Assembly (NCBI GenBank): GCA_021808875.1
Contig: JAKBAU010000007.1
Location: 1 to 40,128 of the forward strand
Length of the DNA: 40,128 nucleotides
From: Pseudomonadota bacterium
GTDB taxonomy: Bacteria; Pseudomonadota; Alphaproteobacteria; Micropepsales; Micropepsaceae
Reading direction: 5' to 3'
This document shows positions 1-7,622 of the stretch, one piece after another (the stretch's first letter is position 1; the number at the start of each line of letters is the position of its first letter). The position numbers and the translations under genes are program-made. The notes below the pieces were generated by a model, which worked only from the letters and a program-made list of their open reading frames with translations, was not told the DNA's origin and did no database searches.

Positions 1-615
1 GCCGTCGCGCGCATCATCGATCTGGTGAAGACCCGGATCCCCCGCCGCTTCGGGCTCGATCCCGCGCGCGACATCCAGGTGCTGTGCCCGATGGCCCGCG
101 GCGGGGTCGGCGCCCGGTCGCTCAACATCGACCTGCAGGCCGCGCTGAACGGCGAGGCCGTGCCGAAGGTCAAGAAATTCGGCTGGACCTTTGCGCCCGG
201 CGACAAGGTCATGCAGATCGAGAACGACTACGAGCGCGAGGTCTACAACGGCGATATCGGCTTCATCGAAGCGATCGACCCCGAGGAGGCTGAGATCACC
301 GTGCGATTCGATGGGCGCGACGTGGCCTATGGCCTTGGCGATCTGGATGCGCTGGTGCCGGCCTATGCGGCGACGATCCACAAGGCGCAGGGCTCGGAAT
401 ATGCCGCCGTGGTGATCCCGATCCTGACGCAGCACTACGCCATGCTGCAACGGAACCTGCTCTATACCGGCATCACCCGCGGTAAACGGCTGGTTGTGTT
501 GGTCGGCAGCCGCAAGGCTGTGGCCATCGCGGTCCGCAATGTCTCGGGTCGGCGGCGGTGGTCGAAGCTGCGGGAATGGCTTGCTGTTTTGCCGGCTGGA
601 GCGGTCAGCTTGTGA
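1..615 (+). CDS. RecD-type ATP-dependent DNA helicase, C-terminal part (5' end outside window)
   Basis: The frame is open from base 1, so the N-terminus lies outside the window; about 204 residues are visible. The segment carries the end of a superfamily 1 helicase. An SH3-like stretch around '[20 protein letters not shown]' comes first, then the motif V-like '[11 protein letters not shown]', then motif VI '[10 protein letters not shown]'. These are typical of RecD2/TraA-like helicases, which unwind DNA 5' to 3' using ATP. Family members often sit next to ArdC and ParB genes on alphaproteobacterial plasmids, which fits the neighbours here. The gene ends naturally, 125 bases before the IS630-family element, so the insertion has not truncated it. 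The helicase assignment is firm; the exact subfamily (RecD2, or the helicase half of a relaxase) cannot be settled without the N-terminus. Confidence 0.85.
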   Translation, partial: AVARIIDLVKTRIPRRFGLDPARDIQVLCPMARGGVGARSLNIDLQAALNGEAVPKVKKFGWTFAPGDKVMQIENDYEREVYNGDIGFIEAIDPEEAEITVRFDGRDVAYGLGDLDALVPAYAATIHKAQGSEYAAVVIPILTQHYAMLQRNLLYTGITRGKRLVVLVGSRKAVAIAVRNVSGRRRWSKLREWLAVLPAGAVSL

Positions 616-1870
616 CACAATCGACCGGCCGGCTGACAGCGGCCGAAGTTGGCCAGGAGCTGACGGTGCGGTTCCAGGCTCGGATTGGGGAAAAGGACAG
701 CAGTGAAGGTCGATTTCTGCTAAATGGCCAAAACATATTAGTGTCCTGATTCAGTAGTTCTTCCGATCTGCAGTTCCTCCGATCTGCAGTTCCTCCGATC
801 TGCTGGGTTCGGAGGCAGAACCTCTGTATTGCGGCAAGGATGTCATTGGCGGACTTGGTCCAGCGGAACGGCGTGGGATTGGCGTTGTGGGCGTCGATAA
901 AGGCGCGGATGTCGTATTCGAGTTGCCGGGTGGAGCGGTGCACCCCTCGCCGGATCTGTTTTTCGGTCAGCAGGGCGAAGAAGCGTTCGACCTGGTTGAT
1001 CCATGAGGCGCCAGTTGGCGTGAAGTGGACATGCCAGCGCGGGCGCTTGGCCAGCCAGTCGCGGACCGGCTTGGTCTTGTGGGTGGCATAGTTGTCCATG
1101 ACCAGATGCACATCGAGGTCGGCGGGCACATTGGCCTCGACCTGATCGAGGAACTTGCGGAACGCGCCGGACCGGTGCTTCGGGTAGCAGCGGCCGATCA
1201 CCGCGCCGGTGGCGATGTCGAGCGCGGCGAACAACGACGTGGTGCCGTGGCGCGTGTAGTCGTGGGTGCGCCGCTCCACCTGCCCGGGCCGCATCGGCAG
1301 CACCGGCTGGGTGCGGTCCAGCGCCTGGATCTGCGACTTCTCATCAACGCACAGCACCAGCGCGCGGTCGGGCGGGCTCAGATAGAGGCCAACGATGTCG
1401 CGCACTTTCTCGGCGAACAGCGGGTCGGTCGAAAGCTTGAAGGTCTCGCTGCGGTGCGGTTGCAACCCGAAGGCGCGCCAGATGCGATGGATGGTGGACG
1501 GCGCATAGCCGACCGCCTTGGCCATCGACCGCAGCGACCAGTGGGTGGCGCCGGGCGGCGTCGTTTCCAGCGTCAGGCGGATAGTCTCCGCGATCGCGTC
1601 GTCACCGATCGTGCGCGGTGTGCCGGGGCGCGGTTCGTCGAGCAGCCCCTCCAACCGGTCGGAGGCAAAGCGTCGGCGCCACTTGGACACCGTGTTGGCG
1701 TCCGCACCGACTTCCGTACAAATCGCCTTGTTCTCCAGCCCCGCCGCCGCGGCCAGCACGATGCGCGCCCGCCGCGCCATCGCCTGCCCGGTCTTCTGCG
1801 CCCGCGCCAGCGATTCGAGCTCTCGCCGCTCCGTCTCGCTCAATTCGATCGAAGCCGCAACCTTGCCCAT
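605..1870 (-). CDS. IS630-family DDE transposase, reading through the element's end
   Basis: The protein has an N-terminal helix-turn-helix of the Tc1/IS630 type (about residues 10-75, including '[10 protein letters not shown]'), a second HTH region near '[15 protein letters not shown]', and a DDE catalytic core. The likely acidic residues lie in 'LCVDEKSQ', '[10 protein letters not shown]' and '[12 protein letters not shown]'. It catalyses cut-and-paste transposition into TA sites. The start is ATG at 1870, just inside the right inverted repeat. The frame does not stop inside the element: it crosses the left end at 741 and continues for about 45 residues into flanking DNA, overlapping the last bases of the helicase gene on the other strand. 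The natural C-terminus is probably near '[11 protein letters not shown]', so the tail is foreign. Whether this form is active is unknown. Confidence 0.9.
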   Translation of the reverse strand: MGKVAASIELSETERRELESLARAQKTGQAMARRARIVLAAAAGLENKAICTEVGADANTVSKWRRRFASDRLEGLLDEPRPGTPRTIGDDAIAETIRLTLETTPPGATHWSLRSMAKAVGYAPSTIHRIWRAFGLQPHRSETFKLSTDPLFAEKVRDIVGLYLSPPDRALVLCVDEKSQIQALDRTQPVLPMRPGQVERRTHDYTRHGTTSLFAALDIATGAVIGRCYPKHRSGAFRKFLDQVEANVPADLDVHLVMDNYATHKTKPVRDWLAKRPRWHVHFTPTGASWINQVERFFALLTEKQIRRGVHRSTRQLEYDIRAFIDAHNANPTPFRWTKSANDILAAIQRFCLRTQQIGGTADRRNCRSEELLNQDTNMFWPFSRNRPSLLSFSPIRAWNRTVSSWPTSAAVSRPVDCVTS

Positions 1871-1924
1871 CGCGCGATTCCTCCGATCACCAGCATGATC
1901 GTAGGAATTTCGCGATCAGGACAT
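741..1924 (-). mobile_element. IS630-family insertion sequence
   Basis: The element has imperfect terminal inverted repeats. The left end reads GTGTCCTGATTCAG and the right end, in reverse complement, reads ATGTCCTGATCGCG; similarity continues for about 30 bases, through TTCYTMCGATC. Both ends are flanked by TA (739-740 and 1925-1926), the target duplication expected of IS630/Tc1-type transposition. The length of about 1.18 kb is normal for the family. One transposase gene on the minus strand fills it. Near the left end lie three tandem 16-base units, described separately. Confidence 0.85.
758..805. repeat. Three tandem 16-bp repeats at the 3' end of the IS630 transposase gene
   Basis: The unit TTCYTCCGATCTGCAG occurs three times head to tail, the last copy ending CTG instead of CAG. 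Because 16 is not a multiple of 3, each unit gained or lost shifts the transposase frame. In the present three-copy state the frame reads through the end of the element. One more unit would put the frame on a TAA formed exactly at the TA target site, and one fewer on a TGA just inside the element. Confidence 0.8.
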
Positions 1925-1948
1925 TAGTCGGTCAAGGGCTTACACGCG

Positions 1949-2857
1949 CTACGACATCGCGCTTACATGTGACGGTAGAATGATCTTTACCTCAGAATTG
2001 GCTTCTGCGGCAGCAATGCCAGCATCTATGATACTATCGCCCTTATGTTTTGCGCCCCGTATGACGTCCGGAATAGTTGTTTCGCCCCTGAATATAGATA
2101 CGATAATGTCAAAATATCCCTTTAGGGCATGCTTAATCGCATGGTGGATCTCGTCCGGGTTAATCAGACTGCATCCGGAGTATTTCTGCCTGATTGCTTC
2201 GGCCACGACCCCCCAGTCTCCACCCAAATCAAAATACAGAATTGGATAGTGATACTGCTCAATCTGCGGTAAGATGTAACGTAGGCCGTCGTGGCTCGCC
2301 TTAACCTGTAACCCAGCCGGTTTAGCCGATGAATTGTTATTCGAGCTGATGCATAATAGCTGATTTTCGGGATTGTCTTTTTCAACCCAGATTATATCTC
2401 TTTGGGTGTCACTTGGATTGTAGTATTGAGGAAAATTACGCTTTGTACTCATGGATCCCGTAGCGATCGCAATATAATTGTCTAGATTCTTGTGCGGCCT
2501 TACGCCTGAGCGCGCGAACATCGCAAGTCTTCTATTTACTTCTGGGTCTTCATTGCATATTTTGACAATCAGGGATTCCGCAATGCTGCCAATCAATCTG
2601 GTAGCGTCTGCATGATGGTCTCCCGTGAACAGTCGTTTAAACCGCAAATCCTCAGAGATATATGATTCTTTTAGAAATATATCTAAAAGAGTCCCGCCGT
2701 GGGCAGCTATCTGGAGTTGAAGATTTGGAGCTCGAAGATAATCATAAAGCGTCTGTCGGTGCAAAATATTGCCGCTATCGCCTTCAACAATAACCTTTAT
2801 ATGTGGCGGGATGCTCGGCGTAAGAATGGACAAAAAACCCCCAGATGCTGGAACCAA
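1949..2857 (-). CDS. Hypothetical protein, AT-rich orphan gene
   Basis: About 302 residues with no family recognised. The base composition is clearly poorer in G+C than the surrounding genes, and the protein is rich in Ile, Asn and Lys, so recent acquisition is likely. Features visible: a hydrophobic strand followed by 'VEGDSGN' near the N-terminus, a central Asn/Ser-rich turn ('SSNNNSSAKP'), and a predicted alpha/beta C-terminal half. The start is uncertain: the longest frame begins with TTG at 2857 and there is no in-frame ATG for well over 100 residues, so the true start may be another TTG or GTG. The stop lies only 22 bases from the IS630 right end. No function is proposed; 'VEGDSGN' is too short to call a Toprim domain. 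Confidence 0.6.
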   Translation of the reverse strand: MVPASGGFLSILTPSIPPHIKVIVEGDSGNILHRQTLYDYLRAPNLQLQIAAHGGTLLDIFLKESYISEDLRFKRLFTGDHHADATRLIGSIAESLIVKICNEDPEVNRRLAMFARSGVRPHKNLDNYIAIATGSMSTKRNFPQYYNPSDTQRDIIWVEKDNPENQLLCISSNNNSSAKPAGLQVKASHDGLRYILPQIEQYHYPILYFDLGGDWGVVAEAIRQKYSGCSLINPDEIHHAIKHALKGYFDIIVSIFRGETTIPDVIRGAKHKGDSIIDAGIAAAEANSEVKIILPSHVSAMS

Positions 2858-3356
2858 GCAGGAGACGCAGGTCAGCAGCTAACCCGGATTATGCACGAGC
2901 AAAGGTCGCTCCCACCGCATTCGTAGGACCAGCCAAGAGGCTGGGTGTCCGTCGCGCTATCGCGGTCTGACATCGAAACGGACGCCAGTGTGGTGGAACT
3001 CCTTAGAATGACGATTCTCCTGCATAGTCCGGGCCAATTAAACCGCTGTCAAGATTCTTCGTTATAATTAGCCGATGCAGCCATTGATCGCAACGGCCGC
3101 TGCGGGGAGCGACGCCAGTCTGCGGTGATGGCCGGAACGGGCGCGAACCCGCAGCTGGAAGGCCTGCAGCAGGACTTCCGCTTACCCCCATCCTTGCCGA
3201 TCGGCACGGCGCCGGAGATCGGCCGCTCGGGGTGAACTGCGGCCACCACAGGTCGAGCGGTCGAATGTTTGGTCCACTTCGCGCGGAGTCCGTGCGTGGC
3301 CGACTGACGGCTGAGGCAGGGCAAAGTTCCGGAGTGAGAGTTTGGCTGGGTTGGCC
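2858..3356. other. Gene-free interval between the orphan gene and the ardC leader
   Basis: About 500 bases in which no convincing coding sequence was found on either strand. A TATAAT hexamer at 3063-3068 could be a -10 box reading towards ardC. The best upstream partner (TTAAAC at 3038-3043) is spaced 19 bases away, so the promoter call is weak. The composition is mixed, with an AT-richer stretch around 3030-3070. Confidence 0.4.
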
Positions 3357-3404
3357 GTGACGGGTTGAGGACCGCGAGAGAGGCTCGCGGCGCCCGTCGC
3401 GGAG
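3357..3404 (+). promoter_or_regulatory. Structured leader, copy 1 (before ardC)
   Basis: An outer stem GTGACGGG (3357-3364) pairs with CCCGTCGC (3393-3400). Inside it, CCGCGAG (3372-3378) pairs with CTCGCGG (3384-3390) around the loop AGAGG. The Shine-Dalgarno GGAG (3401-3404) follows the outer stem directly and lies 7 bases before the ardC ATG. The same architecture recurs before the next two genes with compensatory changes in the inner stem, which argues for selection on a folded RNA (or folded single-stranded DNA). Confidence 0.7.
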
Positions 3405-3411
3405 ATCCGCG

Positions 3412-4401
3412 ATGTCACGTTCATCCGCTCGCGCTCATGCCGGTCAGGACCGGGCGAGTCTCTATGCCGAAATCACCGACAGGATCATCGCCGAGCTGGA
3501 AGCCGGGCGCCTGCCCTGGATCCAGCCGTGGGGCGCCTCGGGCAACGGGGCGGCCGTCGGAATGCCGAAGAACGCCGCGACCGGCCGGCGCTATTCGGGG
3601 ATCAACGTGCTGATCCTCTGGGGCACGGTGATCGAGCGCGGCTACTCCGGCCAGGCCTGGCTCACCTTCCGTCAGGCGCTCGGGCTCGGCGGCAATGTCC
3701 GCAAGGGCGAGCGCGGCACCACGGGGGTCTATGCCGACCGCTTCGTGCCGGAGGCCGAGCGCGAGCGCGCCGGCCGCGACGGCGACGAGCCGAGCGCCAT
3801 CCCGTTCCTCAAGCGCTTCACCGTGTTCAACACCGATCAGTGCGAGGGCCTGCCCGACACGATCGCATCCACGGCAACGCCGGTTCCCGAGGGTCTCATC
3901 CTGCCGCAGGCCGAGGCGCTGATCCGGGCCAGTGGCGCCGACATCAGGATCGGCGGTGACCGCGCGTTCTATTCGGTGATTGGCGACTTCATCCAGGTGC
4001 CGCCGCCGCAGGCCTATTTCGATCCGGTGAACTGGCATCGCACGGCTCTCCACGAGCTCGGCCACTGGTCAGGCGCGGCCCATCGGCTGGCCCGCGACAT
4101 GTCCGGCGGGTTCGGCTCCGCCAACTATGCCAAAGAGGAACTGGTCGCCGAGATGACGGCGGCGTTCCTCTGCGCGAGTTTCGGCATCGTGCCGACCGTG
4201 CGGCACGCCGACTACATCGGTTCCTGGCTCGAGGTGCTGGGCGACGATGACCGCGCGATCATCCGCGCCGCCAGCGCGGCCTCGAAAGCCGCCAACTATC
4301 TGCTGGCGTTCCGGGCCGATGAGGGTGAGCCGGAAGCTGCATCGGGCCTCGTGAACCCGGCCTCGGCGCCGGAGAGCGAGAGGACCGCCGGCGTTCCGTG
4401 A
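3412..4401 (+). CDS. ardC: ArdC-family antirestriction protein (ssDNA-binding plus zincin-like domain)
   Basis: The 329-residue protein has two recognisable parts. Residues about 15-145 form the ArdC N-terminal ssDNA-binding domain (DUF1738-like: 'YAEITDRIIAELEAGRLPWIQPW', then 'GRRYSGINVLILW'). Residues about 160-315 form a zincin-like metallopeptidase domain with HELGH at 214-218 and a downstream helix 'KEELVAEMTAAFL' that supplies the third ligand. ArdC proteins coat or protect incoming plasmid DNA and can block type I restriction, so this gene is expected to act just after transfer into a recipient. The start is ATG 3412 with GGAG seven bases upstream, at the end of a structured leader. 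Its stop codon (4399-4401) is part of the next leader copy. Identification is secure; peptidase activity is unproven for the family. Confidence 0.93.
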   Translation: MSRSSARAHAGQDRASLYAEITDRIIAELEAGRLPWIQPWGASGNGAAVGMPKNAATGRRYSGINVLILWGTVIERGYSGQAWLTFRQALGLGGNVRKGERGTTGVYADRFVPEAERERAGRDGDEPSAIPFLKRFTVFNTDQCEGLPDTIASTATPVPEGLILPQAEALIRASGADIRIGGDRAFYSVIGDFIQVPPPQAYFDPVNWHRTALHELGHWSGAAHRLARDMSGGFGSANYAKEELVAEMTAAFLCASFGIVPTVRHADYIGSWLEVLGDDDRAIIRAASAASKAANYLLAFRADEGEPEAASGLVNPASAPESERTAGVP

Positions 4402-4448
4402 CGGGCCGAAGGGTCGGGAGAGAGGCTTCCGGCCGGCCCGTCGCGGAG
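4398..4448 (+). promoter_or_regulatory. Structured leader, copy 2 (between ardC and the 131-aa gene)
   Basis: Outer stem GTGACGGG (4398-4405) with CCCGTCGC (4437-4444); inner stem TCGGGAG (4414-4420) with CTTCCGG (4426-4432) around AGAGG, using two G-U pairs. GGAG (4445-4448) follows. The element begins inside the ardC stop codon, so translation of ardC would run into the outer stem. Confidence 0.7.
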
Positions 4449-4455
4449 AACTGCC

Positions 4456-4851
4456 ATGAGCGCGGCCGAAAACGTCGACCTCCACTCCCACCATGCCGAG
4501 CTGATCGCTGAAGCCCTGGCGACCGACGGTGGCCATCTCTCGATTGGCCGTGGTGGCTTCATCCTTTGGTATGGGGACGGCTCCCGTCTCCTGGGTTACG
4601 ACCCCGAGCCGATCAAGGCAGCCTGCATCGAAGCCGGCCTGCCGGTGATCGACAGCCGCGGTGTCAGCTTCGATGCCGTGGCGCGGCTCGTTATTCGCGG
4701 GCCGATGGTCGCCGTCGGCGCGCCGCCGGACCCGCCGCCGCACGGCCCGTTCAGCTACGTGCCTCTGGCGGCGGTCGCGGCGGCCTACCGCGCCGCGGGC
4801 GCCGACGTGGTCAACCTGCCGGAACCAGCGGCGGATGCCCCCGGCGCATGA
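4456..4851 (+). CDS. Small hypothetical protein, establishment-region type
   Basis: The 131-residue protein has no domain that can be named with confidence. It opens with 'ENVDLHSHHAELIAEALAT' and continues with a mixed alpha/beta segment ('GGHLSIGRGGFILWYGDGSRLLGYD'), then a Pro-rich linker and a short helical tail. There is no signal peptide or membrane segment. It starts at ATG 4456 behind GGAG at the base of leader copy 2. Sharing this leader with ardC and parB suggests it is expressed with them. The C-terminal coding DNA around 4868-4880 resembles the 3' end of ardC (both contain GAGAGCGAGAGG), so the duplicated block may extend upstream of the leader itself. Confidence 0.75.
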   Translation: MSAAENVDLHSHHAELIAEALATDGGHLSIGRGGFILWYGDGSRLLGYDPEPIKAACIEAGLPVIDSRGVSFDAVARLVIRGPMVAVGAPPDPPPHGPFSYVPLAAVAAAYRAAGADVVNLPEPAADAPGA

Positions 4852-4894
4852 GGCTCGCGCCGCCGCCGAGAGCGAGAGGGCGGAGGGGATTTTC

Positions 4895-4945
4895 GTGACG
4901 GGTCGAGGGGCTGGGAGAGAGGCTCCCGGCCGGCCCGTCGCGGAG
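4895..4945 (+). promoter_or_regulatory. Structured leader, copy 3 (before parB)
   Basis: Outer stem GTGACGGG (4895-4902) with CCCGTCGC (4934-4941); inner stem CTGGGAG (4911-4917) with CTCCCGG (4923-4929) around AGAGG. GGAG (4942-4945) lies 7 bases before ATG 4953. Relative to copy 1 the inner stem has changed on both sides and still pairs. Confidence 0.7.
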
Positions 4946-4952
4946 ATCACCG

Positions 4953-7072
4953 ATGGCTGCGACCCAGAAGATCGTCCTGAACCCGTCCCGGGATATCCCG
5001 TTCAACAAGCTCGTCCTGAGCCAGTCCAATGTCCGGCGCGTGAAGGCCGGCGTCTCGATCGAGGCGCTGGCCGAGAGCATCGCCCGGCGTTCCCTGCTGC
5101 AAAGCCTGAGCGTGCGCCCGGTGCTGGACGCCGAGGGCAACGAGACCGGCACGTTCGAGGTGCCCGCCGGCGGCCGGCGCTTCCGGGCGCTGGAACTGCT
5201 GGTGCGGCAGAAGCGCCTGGCCAAGACCGCACCCATCCCCTGCATCGTCAAGACCGATGGGCTGGCTGAGGAGGACAGCCTCGCCGAGAACACCGACCGC
5301 GAGGCGCTGCACCCACTCGACCAGTTCCGCGCCTTCCAGACGCTGCGCACGAAGGCCAGGGCGAGGAGGAGATCGCCGCCGCGTTCGGCGTCACTGCCGC
5401 GGTGGTGCGCCAGCGGCTCAAGCTCGCCGCCGCCAGCCCGGTGCTGCTCGACGCCTATGCCGAGGGGACGATGACGCTCGATCAGCTGATGGCGTTCTGC
5501 GTCAGCGACGATCATGTCCGCCAGGAGCAGGTGTGGGCGATGATCCAGCGCGGCTGGAACAAGGAGCCGCACATCATCCGCCGTATGCTGACCGAGGGCG
5601 CGGTGCGCGCGACCGATCGGCGCGCGCGCTTTGTCGGCGTCGATGCGTACGAAGCCGCAGGCGGCATCGTGATGCGCGACCTGTTCCAGGAGGACGATGG
5701 CGGCTGGCTGCAGGATCCGGCGCTGCTCGACCGGCTGGTCGCCGAGCGCCTGGTGCGCGAGGCCGACGCCATCCGCGCCGAAGGCTGGAAATGGGTCGAG
5801 GCCGCGCCGGATTTCCCCTACGGCCACCGGCAGGGGCTGCGTCCGCTGCCGGGCACCAATCCGCTGACCGAGACGGAGCAGGCGGCGTTCGATGCGCTGA
5901 AGGGCGAATACGACGCGCTGGAGGAGCAGTATGGCGAGGCCGACGAACTGCCCGAGGCGGTAGAGGCACGACTGACCGAAATCGAGGCGGCGATCGAGGT
6001 ATTCCAGAGCCGCCCGCCGAAATTCGATCCCGCCGACATCGTTCGCGCCGGCGCCTTCGTCAGCATCGACCGGGACGGCGCACTGCGGGTCGAACGCGGC
6101 TATGTGCGGCCCGAGGATGAGCCGCCGGTGGCTGCGCCCGACGATCCCGATCAGGCCGCGGAGCCCGCCAGCACGATGCCCGATACCGATCGCGACCCGT
6201 CGCCCACGGAGACGCGCTCGACCACCACCACCACGACCGCGGAGCCGTCTGCCGACACGCCGGAGGAAGACGAGGGCCTGAAGCCGCTGCCCGAGCGGCT
6301 GATGACGGAGCTCACCGCACACCGGACGCTCGCGTTGCGCGAAGCCTTGGGGAACGACTGGGACACAGCGTTCCTGGCCGTGCTCCACGCGTTTTGCCTC
6401 CGCCTGTTCTATCGCTCCGCTGCCGATACGTGCCTGGAGATCGAGGCCAAGAGCGCCGGGTTCGGGACCCAGGCTCCGGGACTGAACGACACCGCGTCCG
6501 CCAGGGCGATCGACGTGCGGCACGAGGCGTGGGTGAAGCAGTTGCCGGCGACGTCCGGAGAGCTCTGGAACGCGCTCGTCGGCTTCGACACCGACACGCG
6601 CGCGGCGCTGTTCGCGCATTGCGCGGCACTGACGATCAACGCGCTGCACGAACCCTGGAACCGCCGTCCTGGCGCCCTGGCCCACGCCGATCGGCTGGCG
6701 CAGGCGGTCGGTCTCGACATGACGGCGGCGGGCTGGGCGCCGACCGTCGAGACCTATCTCGGCCGGGTGCCGAAGGCGCGCATCCTGGAGGCGGTGCGCG
6801 AGGCGAAGGGCGAGCACGCCGCGCAGCTGATCGACCACCTGAAGAAGCCGGAGATGGCACAGGAGGCCGAACGGCTGCTCGCCGGCACCGGCTGGCTGCC
6901 CGAGCCGCTCCGCACTCCGGGGCTGCCTGAGGCTGCGGCCGTCCCTCCCGCGGCCAGTGACGAGGAAGCCGAGGGCGCGGCCGACGGTGACGCCGACGCA
7001 ATCACCGCATTGCCGGCGTTCCTGATCGACGCCGAAGATCCCGCCGTGCCGCAGGCCATCGCCGCTGAATGA
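4953..7072 (+). pseudogene. parB: ParB/RepB/Spo0J-family protein, interrupted by a -1 frameshift
   Basis: The N-terminal frame (4953-5474) encodes the ParB/sulfiredoxin-like domain: 'IPFNKLVLSQSNVRR', 'IEALAESIARRSLLQSLSVRP', 'VPAGGRRFRALELL' and 'LAENTDREALHPLDQFRAFQTL'. After 'LRTK' (5352-5354) the homologous sequence continues in the next frame as 'GQGEEEIAAAFGVTAAVVRQRLKLAAAS', the HTH region. One missing base in the AAGGCC run around 5352-5356 explains the break; repaired, the protein would be about 706 residues. ParB proteins bind centromere-like sites for plasmid segregation, but these large plasmid-borne members often lack a linked parA, and none is seen here, so partitioning is not assured. 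A sequencing error, a true pseudogene or ribosomal frameshifting are all possible. Confidence 0.85.
5402..7072 (+). CDS. ParB-like protein, C-terminal reading frame
   Basis: This is the downstream half of the frameshifted ParB gene, shown separately because it is a 556-codon open frame. It begins within the HTH ('VRQRLKLAAASPVLLDAYAEGTMTLDQLMAF') and continues through the long C-terminal extension typical of plasmid ParB homologues. Around residues 255-310 there is an acidic, Thr-rich low-complexity linker ('TRSTTTTTTAEPSADTPEEDEG'-like), then a helical domain. The last part includes 'VPKARILEAVREAKGEHAAQLIDHLKKPEMAQEAERLLAGTGWLPEPLR', the usual end of the family. If translated alone it would need a GTG start near 5402 and would lack the ParB nuclease-like N-domain. 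Confidence 0.7.
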   Translation: MVRQRLKLAAASPVLLDAYAEGTMTLDQLMAFCVSDDHVRQEQVWAMIQRGWNKEPHIIRRMLTEGAVRATDRRARFVGVDAYEAAGGIVMRDLFQEDDGGWLQDPALLDRLVAERLVREADAIRAEGWKWVEAAPDFPYGHRQGLRPLPGTNPLTETEQAAFDALKGEYDALEEQYGEADELPEAVEARLTEIEAAIEVFQSRPPKFDPADIVRAGAFVSIDRDGALRVERGYVRPEDEPPVAAPDDPDQAAEPASTMPDTDRDPSPTETRSTTTTTTAEPSADTPEEDEGLKPLPERLMTELTAHRTLALREALGNDWDTAFLAVLHAFCLRLFYRSAADTCLEIEAKSAGFGTQAPGLNDTASARAIDVRHEAWVKQLPATSGELWNALVGFDTDTRAALFAHCAALTINALHEPWNRRPGALAHADRLAQAVGLDMTAAGWAPTVETYLGRVPKARILEAVREAKGEHAAQLIDHLKKPEMAQEAERLLAGTGWLPEPLRTPGLPEAAAVPPAASDEEAEGAADGDADAITALPAFLIDAEDPAVPQAIAAE

Positions 7073-7078
7073 CCGATG

Positions 7079-7107
7079 AAGGCCCGGGGCACCCTGCCTC
7101 GGGCCTT
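7079..7107 (+). terminator. 13-bp hairpin after parB (terminator or attenuator candidate)
   Basis: AAGGCCCGGGGCA (7079-7091) pairs with TGCCTCGGGCCTT (7095-7107) through a CCC loop, with a single G-U pair. It begins seven bases past the parB stop. There is no T-run after the stem, so an intrinsic terminator is doubtful; mRNA protection or processing is equally possible. Confidence 0.5.
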
Positions 7108-7132
7108 CCGAGCTTCGGCTTTCCCGAACCCC

Positions 7133-7146
7133 GGAGGAGCACCTCC
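7133..7146 (+). promoter_or_regulatory. Shine-Dalgarno inside a small hairpin before the DUF6878 gene
   Basis: GGAGG (7133-7137) is followed by AGCA and its complement CCTCC (7142-7146), immediately before ATG 7147. Folding would hide the ribosome-binding site. The stem is only five pairs, so it could be fortuitous. Confidence 0.4.
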
Positions 7147-7611
7147 ATGATCGACAATCCGAACGATGCCTTCGCGCAGTACGAGGCCCAGGCCCGACTA
7201 CGAGCCCAGTTGGCCCGCGAGGTGACACCGCTCAACAAGGCCGCGCTGTTCGCCGTGCTTCAGGCCGCTGGCGTCCAGCATGTCGCCGTTCACTTTGACG
7301 GCGCTGATGATTCCGGACAGATCGAGAGCATCGATGCGACGGCCCCAGACGAAACCGCCGCCGAGCTGCCCGACGGCACGATCGAGATTCGCACCCCGCT
7401 CTGGGACAGAAGCGGCGTGCAGCCCGAGACCATGCCTGTGCGCGACGCCATCGAGAAGCTGGCCTACGACTTCCTCGAAGAGGTGCATGGCGGCTGGGAG
7501 AACGAAGACGGCGCCTATGGCGAATTCGTCTTCGATGTCGGCGAGCGCACCATCCGTTTGGAATACAACGAGCGCGTGTTGACAACCTCCTACTCCGAAC
7601 ACGAATTCTGA
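7147..7611 (+). CDS. DUF6878 family protein
   Basis: The 154-residue acidic protein matches the DUF6878 pattern. It has an N-terminal helix ('NDAFAQYEAQARLRAQLAREVTPLNKAALFAVLQAAGV'), an alpha/beta core, and the hallmark C-terminal segment 'LAYDFLEEVHGGWENEDGAYGEFVFDV' ending 'TTSYSEHEF'. Its function is unknown. Family members are found on conjugative elements next to ArdC, ParB and DUF6915 genes, as here. The start is ATG 7147, preceded by a strong GGAGG; an upstream in-frame ATG at 7069 overlaps the parB end and is not needed. It is probably cotranscribed with the DUF6915 gene 11 bases downstream. Confidence 0.85.
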   Translation: MIDNPNDAFAQYEAQARLRAQLAREVTPLNKAALFAVLQAAGVQHVAVHFDGADDSGQIESIDATAPDETAAELPDGTIEIRTPLWDRSGVQPETMPVRDAIEKLAYDFLEEVHGGWENEDGAYGEFVFDVGERTIRLEYNERVLTTSYSEHEF

Positions 7612-7622
7612 CGGAGGCGACG

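Noticed and set aside
3357..3404. Reading the repeated leader as an intrinsic terminator
   Set aside because: There is no T-run, and the stem is followed directly by a Shine-Dalgarno and ATG in all three copies.
4811..7228. An 805-codon minus-strand frame opposite parB
   Set aside because: Low-complexity Arg/Gly-rich translation without any family features; the plus-strand ParB sequence explains the region.
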